A stretch of DNA of 64,000 nt from Salinarimonas sp. (GTDB lineage Bacteria > Pseudomonadota > Alphaproteobacteria > Rhizobiales > Beijerinckiaceae). The notes under the pieces were generated by a model that was not told where the DNA came from, did not search any database, and saw only the letters and a list, made by a program, of their open reading frames with translations. Shown here piece after piece: positions 48,939 through 60,969 of this stretch (positions are counted from its first letter, which is position 1; every line of letters starts with the position of its first letter). Location of the stretch: NCBI RefSeq assembly GCF_040111675.1, contig NZ_CP157794.1, positions 2,563,501 to 2,627,500 of the forward strand. The letters are read 5' to 3'. The position numbers were made by a program, and so were the translations under genes.

Positions 48939-49119
48939 TGTCACCCCGGGTCGCGAAGCAGGCCCGGGGCCCAGATCCACAGGTGGTCGACGAGCGTGCG
49001 CGCTAGCGGGCGCGTCCACGAACGCTGCCGGAGGCGTCGAGCGCCGCGGCGTGGGCACGCCGCTCTTCGACGCTCCGGAGCGTATGGATCCCGGACTGCC
49101 TTCGGCATCCGGGATGACA
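48939..49119. repeat. TGTCA-ended fold-back repeat, family 3 (between coxD and coxE)
   Basis: About 181 bp beginning TGTCACCCCGGGTCGCGAAGC and ending ATCCGGGATGACA, inverted ends shared with the units at 60983-61178 and 50257-50427. A second, partial copy begins at 49124 and fades out by about 49250. Together they fill most of the 48886-49252 gap; nothing else is recognised there. Confidence 0.75.
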
Positions 49120-49123
49120 CCTC

Positions 49124-49250
49124 TGTCACCCCGGGTCGCGAAGCGGGCCCGGAGTCCAGATCCGGAGGTGTTCAATGAGCGTGCGCGGCAGCGCGCGCGT
49201 CCAGGAACGCTGGCGCCCGCGGCATCCCGATGCACGGCGTGCCCGACGCC
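49124..49250. repeat. Partial family 3 repeat
   Basis: Starts TGTCACCCCGGGTCGCGAAGC, like the preceding copy 185 bp away, and shares the GGCCCGGAGTCCAGATCC and GAGCGTGCGCG blocks, but has no right-hand GGATGACA end before the coxD stop. Confidence 0.65.
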
Positions 49251-49252
49251 CA

Positions 49253-50161
49253 TCACCCCCGCGCCTCCGCGCGGACGCGGTCGAGCACCTCCTTGGCCTT
49301 CGACCCCTGCATCTTCTGGATGTCGTCCTGGTACTTCAGCAGAACCCCCAGCGTGTCGGACACGAGATGGGGGTCGAGCGCCACCGTGTCCAGCTCGACG
49401 AGGGCGGAGGCCCAGTCCAGCGTCTCGGCGACGCCGGGGACCTTGAACAACTCCTCCTTGCGGATGGCCTGGACGAAGGCGACGATCTCGGCGGAGAGCT
49501 TGCCCGGGGCGCGGGGCGCCTTGGCGCGCAGGATGGCGAGCTCGCGCTCGGCGTCCGGGTAGTCCACCCAATGGTAGAGGCAGCGGCGCTTCAAGGCGTC
49601 GTGGATCTCGCGCGTGCGGTTCGAGGTGAGGATCACGACCGGCGGGCGCTCGGCCTTGATCGTCCCGAATTCGGGGATCGTCACCTGGAAGTCGGAGAGG
49701 ATCTCGAGCAGGAAGGCCTCGAACGCCTCGTCGGTGCGGTCGAGCTCGTCGATCAGCAGCACCGGCGGGCCGGCGGGATCGGGCTCCAGCGCCTGGACCA
49801 GCGGACGCTTCACCAGGTGGCGCTCGGAGAACACGTCGGAGGTGAGCCGCCCCTTGTCGGTCTCGCCCGCGGCCTCGGAGAGGCGGATCTCCATCATCTG
49901 CCCGGCATAGTTCCACTCGTAGACGGCGGCGGCGACGTCGAGCCCCTCGTAGCACTGCAGCCGGATCAGCTTGCGGCCGAGCGCCTGGGCCAGGACCTTG
50001 GCGATCTCGGTCTTGCCGACGCCGGCCTCGCCCTCGAGGAAGAGCGGGCGCCCGAGCTTGAGCGCGAGGAAGAGCACGGTGGCGAGCGGGCGGTCCGCGA
50101 CGTAGCCCGCGCTCGCGAGCAGGCTCTCGGTGGCGTCGATGCTGGCGGGGATGTCGGTCAC
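49253..50161 (-). CDS. coxD: MoxR-type AAA ATPase CoxD
   Basis: 302-residue AAA+ ATPase. Walker A is FLEGEAGVGKTEIAK at about residue 40, Walker B is VLLIDELDRTDEAFEAFLLEIL, sensor 1 is ILTSNRTREI, and the C-terminal lid is VSDTLGVLLKYQDDI. It partners CoxE in active-site maturation. The GTG at 50161 gives VTDIPASIDATES; there is no better ATG nearby. It is flanked on both sides by gaps filled with family 3 repeats, although all genes still point the same way. Confidence 0.93.
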   Translation of the reverse strand: MTDIPASIDATESLLASAGYVADRPLATVLFLALKLGRPLFLEGEAGVGKTEIAKVLAQALGRKLIRLQCYEGLDVAAAVYEWNYAGQMMEIRLSEAAGETDKGRLTSDVFSERHLVKRPLVQALEPDPAGPPVLLIDELDRTDEAFEAFLLEILSDFQVTIPEFGTIKAERPPVVILTSNRTREIHDALKRRCLYHWVDYPDAERELAILRAKAPRAPGKLSAEIVAFVQAIRKEELFKVPGVAETLDWASALVELDTVALDPHLVSDTLGVLLKYQDDIQKMQGSKAKEVLDRVRAEARG

Positions 50162-50256
50162 GGGCGCGCGGGCTCCTTCATGAACGCGATCCGGGCAGGC
50201 GTGGGACACGCCCGCCCGGGGGGACTCGCGAGAGTAGATGGCGTCGCGCCATCCGA

Positions 50257-50427
50257 TGTCATCCCGGACGCCGAAGGCGATCCGGGACCCGGATCCTCCA
50301 ACGTCGGCTTCGCGGCGCATGCGCCGCGTTTCTCGACCTCACCGACGTTGCGCGATGCGGCGCATGCGCCGCAAGACTCGCGTCGGCGGATATGGGTCCC
50401 GGACTTGCTTCGCAATCCGGGATGACA
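50257..50427. repeat. TGTCA-ended fold-back repeat, family 3 (between coxM and coxD)
   Basis: About 171 bp from TGTCATCCCGGACGCCGAAGG to ATCCGGGATGACA. Internally it has two copies of GCGGCGCATGCGCCGC and matching CCAACGTCGG/CCGACGTT-type arms. The left end is identical in type to the repeat beginning at 63966 near the window end. Confidence 0.8.
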
Positions 50428-50439
50428 GAGTTACCCCCG

Positions 50440-51243
50440 TCAGCGCGCCGTCGCGGCCTCCACGGCGCGGCGCGCCATGACGCCGACGAGATGGGCGCGG
50501 TATTCCGCGTCCGCGTGGATGTCGGAGTTCATCATGGAGGCGTCGGCCTTCATCCCCTCCAGCGACTTCGCCTTGAAGCGCTCCTTGAGCGCCGCCTCGG
50601 CCTCGCTCCAGCGGAAGACGCCATCGGAGCCCGCGCCGGTGACCGCGACGCGCACCTCCGATCCGCGCTTGGCCACGAACACGCCGGCCAGCGCGTAGCG
50701 GGAGGCGGGGTTGCGGAACTTCGCGTAGGCCGCCTTGGCCGGCACCGGGAACGCGATCTTGGTGATGATCTCGCCCTCCTCCAGTGCGGTGTCGAACATG
50801 CCGGTGAAGAAGTCGTCGGCCTCGATCTTGCGCTTGTTGGTGGTGATCGTCGCGCCGAGCGCCACGCAGGCGGCGGGATAGTCCGCGGCCGGGTCGTTGT
50901 TGGCGACGGAGCCGCCGATCGTGCCGCGGGCGCGCACCGCGGGATCGCCGATGATCTCGGCCATCTCGGAAAGGCCGGGGATCGCCTCGCGGACGACCTC
51001 CGAGGTGGCGACGGCCGCATGCGTCGTCATCGCGCCGATGACCACCGAGCGGCCCTTGCGCTCGATGCCCTTGAGATCGTCGATGGCGCCGAGATCGATC
51101 AGGCTCGCCGGCGCGGCGAGGCGCTGCTTCATCGTCGGCAGCAGGGTGTGGCCGCCCGCCAGGATCTTGGCGTCCTCGGTCTTGCCGAGCATCGTGACCG
51201 CCTGCCGGACGCTTGTCGGCTTGTGATAGTCGAAGGCGTACAT
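50440..51243 (-). CDS. coxM: CO dehydrogenase/xanthine dehydrogenase-family FAD subunit (CoxM)
   Basis: 267-residue medium subunit carrying FAD. FAD-binding signatures: AGGHTLLPTMKQRLA near residue 32 and TIGGSVANNDPAADYPAAC at about residue 110. The C-terminal CO_deh_flav_C domain follows. The subunit passes electrons from the 2Fe-2S subunit to quinones or another acceptor. It lies 68 bp after coxL. Substrate assignment depends on coxL. Confidence 0.94.
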   Translation of the reverse strand: MYAFDYHKPTSVRQAVTMLGKTEDAKILAGGHTLLPTMKQRLAAPASLIDLGAIDDLKGIERKGRSVVIGAMTTHAAVATSEVVREAIPGLSEMAEIIGDPAVRARGTIGGSVANNDPAADYPAACVALGATITTNKRKIEADDFFTGMFDTALEEGEIITKIAFPVPAKAAYAKFRNPASRYALAGVFVAKRGSEVRVAVTGAGSDGVFRWSEAEAALKERFKAKSLEGMKADASMMNSDIHADAEYRAHLVGVMARRAVEAATAR

Positions 51244-51311
51244 GGACTTGTCCTCGAAAGTTCAGACGAGCGGCGCGCGTCGGGCGCGCGCCGCGAGGAA
51301 GCCTGGAGCGG

Positions 51312-53675
<2,364 letters not shown>

Positions 53676-53811
53676 GGCGGTGTCCTCCGAAAGACGCCTC
53701 TTTGCGGGCGATTTCTCAAGTCATGGATGAACCGTTTGCGGAGCCGCGCAGTGTCGGCGCGAGACGAAGACGCTCCGGAAAAGGCTGAAGGGAGCCGCGG
53801 GCGCGCGCGCC

Positions 53812-54306
<495 letters not shown>

Positions 54307-54527
54307 GGGTCTTGTTCCTCCTGTCGTCCGGCGCGTTGGCCGGTTGGTCCGTGCGGCGGGCGCCGCCGGCTGTGCTTGGACGACGAGCGCGGCGAAGCGC
54401 CACCTTCGAATGCGTCGAATTCGAGTGTGAACCGCGCCAAAACGCCGGTCAAGCGGGGTGCGGCAAGACGAAAGGACGATTTTCGCGCGGTCCCGATGCC
54501 GATTTGGCCAGTTCGACGGCTACCGTC

Positions 54528-55025
54528 TCAGAGAGGGCGGGAAAGGAAGGCGGCGTTCGGATCGTAGCTGGCGAGCGCCGGACCCATCTGCGGGCGAGTG
54601 GCGTCCCGGAAGCCGCGGCGGGTCCAGAACGCCGCCTTGCCCGTGATCGCCACGAGAGTGACGGCGCGGAAGCGCCCGCGGGCCTTCGCCGCGAGCGTGT
54701 CCACGAGCACGGTCGAGAGCCCGCTCCCGCGAGCCTCGGGGGCGATCACGAGATCGTGAAGATGCAGGGTCGAGGGCGCGTCCGGGAGGCGTCCGAGCAG
54801 CGTGTCGAGGGCCGGTGGGCCGGTCTCGGTCCAGGGATGCGCGAGACAATAGCCGGCGAAGGAACCGGCAGGCTCGAGGGCGAAGCACCAATCCGGCGCG
54901 AGCGCGAGGCGCTCCGCGAGAACGGCCGGCCGCTCCGGATAGTCCGGGTAGGTCGCCGTCGCCAGCGCCTCGAGTGCGGGCAGATCCGCCTCTCTCAGCG
55001 GCCGCCAGCCGGTTTCCTGCGCCAT
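54528..55025 (-). CDS. GNAT family N-acetyltransferase
   Basis: 165-residue acetyltransferase. Core: LHDLVIAPEARGSGLSTVLVDTLAAKAR (acetyl-CoA motif A, in a form with S where a second G or A is usual) and FWTRRGFRDAT. The substrate is unknown. It is divergent from the hydrolase gene at 55145; the 119-bp gap between them must hold both promoters. Confidence 0.83.
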   Translation of the reverse strand: MAQETGWRPLREADLPALEALATATYPDYPERPAVLAERLALAPDWCFALEPAGSFAGYCLAHPWTETGPPALDTLLGRLPDAPSTLHLHDLVIAPEARGSGLSTVLVDTLAAKARGRFRAVTLVAITGKAAFWTRRGFRDATRPQMGPALASYDPNAAFLSRPL

Positions 55026-55144
55026 CTCTCGCCTCTCGTCGGGCCAAGGCCGCTTTGGCCGCCTGCCGCCTTACCGCGATCGTCGCCCTGCCCTATTGTG
55101 CCCGTCCGCGCCGCGCAAGATCGGCGGCCAGCCGGAGGAGCGCC

Positions 55145-55927
55145 ATGGACCTGACGATCGACGGATTTCGCTTCAACGTGCGCCTCGACGGGCCGGAAAC
55201 CGCTCCCGTCCTGATGCTGTCCAACTCTCTCTCCTCGAACCTCTCGATGTGGGAGCCGCAGATGGCGGCCTTCACGCGGCGATACCGGGTCCTGCGCTAC
55301 GACCAGCGCGGCCACGGCGGCACGCAGATCTCGACGAAGCCCTTCACGATCGATCGGCTCGCCGACGATGCGGTGGCGATCCTCGATGCGCTCGGGATCG
55401 CCAAGGCGCATTTCTGCGGCGTCTCGATGGGCGGCATGACCGGGATGAGCCTCGTGCGCCGGCACGCCAAGCGCATCGATCGCGCCGTGCTCGCCAACAC
55501 GGCCGCGCAGATGGGCCCGCCCGACCTGTGGAACCAGCGCATCCGGGCCGTGCGCGCGGGCGGCCTGGAGGCCGTCGTCGACGCGACCGTCGAGCGCTGG
55601 CTCACGGCGGGCTTCCGGAGCCGCTCGCCCGAATCGGTGGCCGCCATTCGCGGCATGATCCTCGGCACGCCGCCGGAGGGCTACGCCATGTGCTGCGCCG
55701 CGATCCGCGACATGGACCAGCGCGAATCGATCCGGTCGATCGAGAACCCGGTCCTCGTGATCATCGGCGCGCAGGATCCCGCGACGACGCCGCAGGCCGG
55801 CGCCATCGTGGAGGCGGCGATCCCGGGCGCCAAGGCGGTGACGCTGGACGGCGCGCACCTGACGAATTTCGAGCAGGCGGAGGCGTTCTCGCAGGCCGTG
55901 ACGGATTTCCTCGCCGCGATGCCGTGA
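55145..55927 (+). CDS. Alpha/beta hydrolase, 3-oxoadipate enol-lactonase-like
   Basis: 260-residue alpha/beta hydrolase in the PcaD style. VLMLSNSLSSNLSMWEPQMAAF is the oxyanion region of enol-lactonases, the nucleophile elbow is CGVSMGGMTG (serine at about residue 98), an acid lies in VIIGAQDPATTP and the histidine in DGAHLTNFEQAE. Without other beta-ketoadipate genes nearby the exact substrate is open. The ATG at 55145 follows GGAGGAGC. Confidence 0.87.
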   Translation: MDLTIDGFRFNVRLDGPETAPVLMLSNSLSSNLSMWEPQMAAFTRRYRVLRYDQRGHGGTQISTKPFTIDRLADDAVAILDALGIAKAHFCGVSMGGMTGMSLVRRHAKRIDRAVLANTAAQMGPPDLWNQRIRAVRAGGLEAVVDATVERWLTAGFRSRSPESVAAIRGMILGTPPEGYAMCCAAIRDMDQRESIRSIENPVLVIIGAQDPATTPQAGAIVEAAIPGAKAVTLDGAHLTNFEQAEAFSQAVTDFLAAMP

Positions 55928-55995
55928 GCGCGCGGCTTGAGCGTCGCCGCCACAGCGTCTAGCAAGGGGCCGCCGCCGGGGCGCGGCTCTCATCC

Positions 55996-56805
55996 GTGGA
56001 CATCCGGCCGGTGGCGACGCTTCCCCTCTCGATCTTCCTCATCGTCAAGAACGAGGCCGACCGCATCGGCGCGACGCTCGATGCGGTCGCGGGGCTCGCG
56101 GACGACGTCGTCGTGGTCGATTCCGGCTCGACCGACGGCACGCAGGCGATCGCCGAGGCCAAGGGCGCGCGGGTGATCCACCACGACTTCGAAGGCTACG
56201 GCCCGCAGAAGCGCTTCGCCGAGGACCAGTGCCGGCACGCCTGGCTCCTCAACCTCGACGCGGACGAGGTGGTCCCGCCGGAGATGGTCACGCACATTCG
56301 CGCGCTCTTCGCCGCGGGCGCGCCCGAGAAGGACGCCTATACGACCCGCATCGCCGAGGTCTTCCCCGGCGAGGAGGACGTGCACCCCCTCGCCTACGCG
56401 CTGACCCCCGTGCGCCTCTATCGCCGCGACAAGGGCCGCTACTCGGCCTCCATCGTCCACGACCGGGTCGCGCTCGCCCCCGGCGCGCGGGTGGGCGCCC
56501 TGAAGGGCACGATCCGGCATCGCTCGGTGCGCTCGCTCGGCGACCAGATCGCCAAGCTCAACGCCTATTCCGACCGCCAGGCGGACGATCTCGAGGCGCG
56601 CGGGGCGACGGTCGCGACCTGGCGCGTGTTCTTCGAGTTCCCGGCGGCCTTCGTGAAGGCCTATTTCGGGCGCCGCCACGCGGTGCGCGGCGTCTACGGC
56701 TTCCTGACCGCGATGAACTACGCCATCAGCCGCCACCTGCGCATCGCCAAGCATATCGAGCGCCGCCGGCTCGCCGCGTGGGGGAAGGACCGGCGGGATG
56801 CGTGA
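55996..56805 (+). CDS. Glycosyltransferase family 2 (WaaE/KdtX-like)
   Basis: 269-residue GT-A enzyme. LPLSIFLIVKNEADRIGATLDAV and VVVDSGSTDGTQAIAEAKGA bind the nucleotide sugar; the DxD metal motif is LNLDADEV. The pattern resembles WaaE/KdtX, which add a sugar to the lipopolysaccharide inner core. The C-terminus is basic and probably sits at the inner membrane. A GTG at 55996 starts it. The last 8 bases overlap the azlC start. Confidence 0.88.
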   Translation: MDIRPVATLPLSIFLIVKNEADRIGATLDAVAGLADDVVVVDSGSTDGTQAIAEAKGARVIHHDFEGYGPQKRFAEDQCRHAWLLNLDADEVVPPEMVTHIRALFAAGAPEKDAYTTRIAEVFPGEEDVHPLAYALTPVRLYRRDKGRYSASIVHDRVALAPGARVGALKGTIRHRSVRSLGDQIAKLNAYSDRQADDLEARGATVATWRVFFEFPAAFVKAYFGRRHAVRGVYGFLTAMNYAISRHLRIAKHIERRRLAAWGKDRRDA

Positions 56806-57547
56806 TCCCGCAGACGCCGAAACCGGCAAGCGCGCGCCGAGCGCCCGGACGCTCGCGCTGCGCGGCGCGCGCGACGCGCTCGCCCTGCCCGCCTGGGTCG
56901 TCGGCTTCGCCCTCGTCGGCGTCGGCGGCCTCGCGCAGGACGTCGGGCATCCGCTCGGGGCGGCGATGCTGTCGACGCTGCTGATCTGGGCGGGGCCGGC
57001 GCAGGTGATCTTCTACGGCGCGATCGCGGCCGGCGTGGCGCTGCCGCTGATCGCGGTGGCGATCTGCCTCTCGTCGATCCGCTTCCTGCCGATGACGATC
57101 TCGCTGATGCCGCTGCTGCGCCGGCCGGGCCAGGGCCTGCTCGCGCAGATCGCGCTCGCCCATTACGTCGCCGTCACCGTCTGGGTGGAAAGCCTCCGGC
57201 GCCTGCCGCAGATGCCGGCGGAGCACCGCGTCCCCTATTATCTCGGCTTCGCCAACGCCTGCATCGTCACGACGACGGCGCTGACCGGGGTCGGCTGGTT
57301 CCTGTCGGGGACGCTGCCGGGGCCGCTGGCCTCGGGGCTCCTGTTCATCACGCCGATCTACTTCACGCTCGCCCTCGCGGCGGGGGCGCGGACCACCGTC
57401 GACGTCGCGGCGATCGGTCTCGGCTTCACGCTCGCGCCTCTGTTCGGCGTCCTGGTCGGGCGCGATTTCGATCTCCTGCTGACCGGCCTCGTCGGCGGCA
57501 CGATCGCCTATCTCGTCGGCCGTCGCCGCCGCGGGAGGCGCGCGTGA
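56798..57547 (+). CDS. azlC: AzlC family branched-chain amino acid exporter subunit
   Basis: 249-residue membrane protein of the AzlC family with seven or eight helices. Typical segments: LPAWVVGFALVGVGGLAQDVGHPLGAAMLSTLLIWAGPAQVI-type N-terminus and SIRFLPMTISLMPLLR. It forms a two-component exporter with AzlD. The ATG lies inside the end of the glycosyltransferase gene and its stop overlaps azlD (GTGA). Confidence 0.9.
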   Translation: MRDPADAETGKRAPSARTLALRGARDALALPAWVVGFALVGVGGLAQDVGHPLGAAMLSTLLIWAGPAQVIFYGAIAAGVALPLIAVAICLSSIRFLPMTISLMPLLRRPGQGLLAQIALAHYVAVTVWVESLRRLPQMPAEHRVPYYLGFANACIVTTTALTGVGWFLSGTLPGPLASGLLFITPIYFTLALAAGARTTVDVAAIGLGFTLAPLFGVLVGRDFDLLLTGLVGGTIAYLVGRRRRGRRA

Positions 57548-57903
57548 GCGGGCTCGAGGCGATCGTCGGCGCGGGGCTCGCGCCGTATCTCGCGCTGATC
57601 CTCGTCGGCTTCCTGCCGAGCGAGGTCTGGCGCGTGCTCGGCGTCGTCCTGTCGCGGGGGCTCGACGAGGATTCCGAGGTCCTCGTCTTCGTTCGCGCCG
57701 TCGCCACGACCCTTCTGGCGGCGGTCGTCGCGAAGCTCGTCGTGTTCCCGAGCGGTGCGCTGGCGCTCGTTCCGATCTGGGCGCGTCTCGGAGCGATCTT
57801 TTTCGGGCTTGGCGCGTTCTTCCTTTCGCGTCGGTCCCTGATCGCGGGCGTCGTCGCCGGCGAGGTGTTCCTCGTCGCGGCCGCCACCCTCGCTCTGGGC
57901 TAG
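57544..57903 (+). CDS. azlD: AzlD domain protein
   Basis: 119-residue small membrane protein with about four helices, the usual partner of AzlC (LILVGFLPSEVWRVLGVVLSRGL in place of the common TxxxRxxP region, then ATTLLAAVVAKLVV). The GTG start at 57544 overlaps the azlC stop by four bases, which makes co-translation very likely. Confidence 0.87.
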   Translation: MSGLEAIVGAGLAPYLALILVGFLPSEVWRVLGVVLSRGLDEDSEVLVFVRAVATTLLAAVVAKLVVFPSGALALVPIWARLGAIFFGLGAFFLSRRSLIAGVVAGEVFLVAAATLALG

Positions 57904-58100
57904 ACGCGCGAAGCGGACCGCAAGCACGTCGCGCCACGAAATCGCCCCACGAGCCAGGGGGGTCGCGCAGGATCTTTCACGGAATACCGCCGTTGAGGAT
58001 CGAGCGCCGAACTTTCGCCAAACGGCTCAGGTCGACTTCATGGCCCGCAACGGAGGTCGGCGTCCAGAACAGGACCGTACCGTCGCCAAAGGAGAGTTCG

Positions 58101-58571
58101 ATGGAACACAAGCGTGTTGATCAACTCCGTAGCGTTGCCGATGTTGCGTACCAGCCTCCGAAGGAGGCCCTGACCCGCCGCGAGCGTCTCGAGCGGTGGG
58201 TCGAGCTCTTGGAGGCGGATCCCCGCCGCCGCTTGTATTCGCTGGGCGATATCGAGTTCCAGCCCCGCGAGACGCGCCACCTGATGCGCGCCGACGACAG
58301 CCCGCTCACCGTCGCCTACAACGACCCCGTCCTGCGCGGCCAGGGTCTCGAGAGCGACCGGCTCGGCGACGGCGTGGCCTTCTTCGGCCTGTCGGAGGGC
58401 GATGCGCATCGCATCCTGTGCTCGTGCCTGAACGGGCGCACGATGGAGGCCTCGACCGCGGCTCGCCGCGTGCGCGCCTCGGTGAACCAGCGCGGCCAGA
58501 AAATGCTGGCGCTCGGGATCACGACCGGCCTCGTGCTGGCCGTGCCGGCCATGGCGCTCCTCGTCGGCTGA
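58101..58571 (+). CDS. Conserved-looking protein with a C-terminal membrane helix, unknown function
   Basis: 156 residues. The body is rich in Arg, Glu and Asp (ALTRRERLERWVELLEADPRRRL, PRETRHLMRADDSPLTVAYNDPVLRGQGL) and the last 22 residues (LGITTGLVLAVPAMALLVG) make a membrane helix, so it is probably tail-anchored with the charged part in the cytoplasm. Two adjacent cysteines separated by one residue (CSC) lie near residue 110. The ATG at 58101 follows AGGAGAG. I do not recognise a family with known function. Confidence 0.65.
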   Translation: MEHKRVDQLRSVADVAYQPPKEALTRRERLERWVELLEADPRRRLYSLGDIEFQPRETRHLMRADDSPLTVAYNDPVLRGQGLESDRLGDGVAFFGLSEGDAHRILCSCLNGRTMEASTAARRVRASVNQRGQKMLALGITTGLVLAVPAMALLVG

Positions 58572-58808
58572 GAGAGGACGGCCTTTCGTCCCGCCGACCA
58601 GGTCCCCCGGAACTCGGGACGTCGACGCGCCGCCGTCGACGTCCCGCTGTCGCGCCCGCCCGCGGCCGGAACCGGGCGCGGCGATGTGCGCGGCGGCCGA
58701 GCGCCATCGAGGCGCGATTTCGCGTTCGTCCCTCTTGCGCGATCGCGCCGCCCGTGATCCCTTCCCGCCGCATCGATCCCTGCTGACGAAAAGCCAGGAG
58801 CGCGGCCG

Positions 58809-59705
58809 TTGGAAGCTCTCTTCATCGGGCAAGCCTATATCGACGTCACCTTCGTGACCGACCACCTGCCGACCGGGGACGAGAAGACCGTCGCGCAGGA
58901 CTACGCCATCTCCTTCGGCGGCAACGCCGTATCCGCCGCCTTCTGCTGCGCCAAGCTCGGCATCGCGCCCGACCTCCTGGCGACGGTCGCCGACGACTGG
59001 CTCGGGCGCATGTTCATCGACATGGCGGCGCGGTACGGGATCAGCGTGCATCATCGCAAGGTGCGCGAGAGCTCGCTCTCCTTCATCATGCCCAAGGGCG
59101 GCAAGCGCGCCATCGTGCGCTGCCGCGACGACGACTTCCTGCACCCCTTCCCGCCCTTGAATCTGCGCGGCTGCCGCGCGCTGCATCTCGACGGCCACCA
59201 GCCGGACGCCGCGCTGCACTACGCCAAGACCTGCCGCGAGGCGGGCATCCTCACCTCCCTCGACGGCGGGGGTCTGCGCGCCAACACGCACGAGCTGATG
59301 CCGTTCGTCGACGTCGCGGTCGTCGCCGAACGGCTGTGCGAGCAGATGAACCTCGCGCCCGGCGAGATGCTGGACTATCTCAAGAGCCGCGGCGTACGCG
59401 TGGGCGGGGTAACGATGGGCGAGCGCGGCATGGTCTGGTACGACGAGACCGGCGAGCCGCGCCACATGCCCGCGCTGGCGCTCCCCGCGGAGCGCGTCGT
59501 CGACACCAACGGCGCCGGCGACATCTTCCACGGGGCCTACGTCCATTCCTACCTCGCCCGCCCGGAGGGCTCGTGGAGCGACCACTTCGCCTTCGCGCGC
59601 GGGGCCTCCACGCATGCGATCCAGCGGCTCGGCAACGAGGCGAGCCTTCCGAGCCGCGCCGACGTCGAGGCGGCGATGACGTCGTTCCCCGAGCGCGCGG
59701 CCTGA
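58809..59705 (+). CDS. PfkB-family sugar kinase
   Basis: 298-residue ribokinase-fold kinase: GGNAVSAAFCCAKLG substrate motif and the catalytic DTNGAGDIFHG motif at about residue 235. It is clearly different from the fructokinase-like gene at 2387. The likely start is TTG at 58809 after CAGGAG; there is no ATG near the fold start. Substrate unknown (sugar or nucleoside). The 237-bp gap before it shows nothing I recognise. Confidence 0.87.
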   Translation: MEALFIGQAYIDVTFVTDHLPTGDEKTVAQDYAISFGGNAVSAAFCCAKLGIAPDLLATVADDWLGRMFIDMAARYGISVHHRKVRESSLSFIMPKGGKRAIVRCRDDDFLHPFPPLNLRGCRALHLDGHQPDAALHYAKTCREAGILTSLDGGGLRANTHELMPFVDVAVVAERLCEQMNLAPGEMLDYLKSRGVRVGGVTMGERGMVWYDETGEPRHMPALALPAERVVDTNGAGDIFHGAYVHSYLARPEGSWSDHFAFARGASTHAIQRLGNEASLPSRADVEAAMTSFPERAA

Positions 59706-59718
59706 GGCGCGCGGCCCC

Positions 59719-60006
59719 TCAGTGCAGCGGCGCCACCGCAGCGACGTCGCGGATGCGCTGGCGCAGGGCCTCGAGCCGGCGCTCGTAGGGCGCCTTGGCC
59801 GCCTCGTGGCGCGCCGCGAGGTCGGCGGCGATCTCCGTCTTGACCGGGTCCGGACCGTCCCACAGCGCCAGGCGCTGGCGCGCCGCCTCGTAGGCGAAGG
59901 CGAGGTCGGCCAGGATGGCGAGCGTCTCCTGAACGGCGGGGGTGAGGTCGTCGGGATAGAGCTGCGCGTCCGCGCGCGCCGAGCGGGCGGAAAGAGGCTT
60001 CGACAT
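59719..60006 (-). CDS. Small protein of unknown function
   Basis: 95 residues, mostly helical, with no signal or membrane segment: LYPDDLTPAVQETLAILADLAFAYEAARQRL followed by a charged helix that ends in RDVAAVAPLH. The ATG at 60006 gives MSKPLSARSARADAQL. It is convergent with the sugar kinase gene (13-bp gap), which supports it being real. No known domain recognised. Confidence 0.6.
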   Translation of the reverse strand: MSKPLSARSARADAQLYPDDLTPAVQETLAILADLAFAYEAARQRLALWDGPDPVKTEIAADLAARHEAAKAPYERRLEALRQRIRDVAAVAPLH

Positions 60007-60255
60007 GAGGGTGGCGTCCTTCGCTGCGAGCCCCCGATCCGCGCCTTTTCCTGAGGCCCGCCGCCGCCGGCATTCTCCTGCGCCGGTCGCTGCGGAAGCG
60101 GGCCATGCAAGGAAACGCCGCGATTGTGGACGAGTGAAGGCAGCGCGGCCATGCGGAGGAGAGAGAGCGGGCGCAAGGGGACACCGGCGAGGCTTCCGAA
60201 CCGGCCCCCGACGAAGCCCCTTGCCGACTCGTCCGCGCGCCCTCTTTTCGTTCGC

Positions 60256-60969
60256 ATGAACGCTCCCCCGCTTTCCCCCGGCGCGGCGATCGTGGTCGGC
60301 GCGTCCGGCGGGATCGGCGCCGCCCTCCTCGCCGCGCTCGAGGCCGACGGCCGCTTCCGCCCGGTGATCGGCGTCTCGCGCGCCTCCGATCCCCCGCTCG
60401 ACGTCGCCGACGAGGCGACGATCGCGGCCTTCGCGGCGGGGCTCGACGCCCGTCTCGCCGGCGCGCCGCTCAGCCTCGTGATCGACGCGACCGGGCTCCT
60501 GCACGACGAGACGCTCGGGCCGGAGCGCTCCTGGCGGGAGATCACGCCGGAGGCGATGGCGCGGGCCTTCGCGGTGAACGCCACCGGGCCTGCGCTCCTG
60601 ATCAAGCATCTCGCCCCGCGCCTCGCCCGGGAGGGCAAGGCGACCTTCGCGACGCTCTCGGCCAAGGTCGGCTCGATCGGCGACAACAGGATCGGCGGCT
60701 GGTACGCCTACCGGGCCTCCAAGGCCGCGCTGAACCAGATCGTGAAGACCGCCGCGGTCGAGCTCGGCCGGCGGCGCCCGCAGGCCCTGTGCGTGGCGCT
60801 GCATCCGGGCACGGTGGACACGCGCCTCACCGCCCCCTTCGCCAAGGCCGGGCTTTCGGTCGCGACGCCGGCGATCGCCGCCGAGCGGCTGATCGCCGTC
60901 CTCGACTCTCTCGCGCCGGCGCAGAGCGGCGGGTTCTTCGATTATCGCGGGGAGAGGCTGCCCTGGTAG
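60256..60969 (+). CDS. Short-chain dehydrogenase/reductase
   Basis: 237-residue SDR of the C-factor/CsgA-like type. NAD(P)-binding GASGGIGAALL at residues 13-23, then a shortened dinucleotide region, catalytic tyrosine and lysine in YRASKAALNQ, and the conserved serine in FATLSAKVGS. LHPGTVDTRLTAPF follows. The ATG at 60256 is preferred to the upstream ATG at 60124. The final codons (from about 60949) have been copied into every unit of the tandem repeat array that follows, so the array grew out of the 3' end of this gene. Confidence 0.9.
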   Translation: MNAPPLSPGAAIVVGASGGIGAALLAALEADGRFRPVIGVSRASDPPLDVADEATIAAFAAGLDARLAGAPLSLVIDATGLLHDETLGPERSWREITPEAMARAFAVNATGPALLIKHLAPRLAREGKATFATLSAKVGSIGDNRIGGWYAYRASKAALNQIVKTAAVELGRRRPQALCVALHPGTVDTRLTAPFAKAGLSVATPAIAAERLIAVLDSLAPAQSGGFFDYRGERLPW

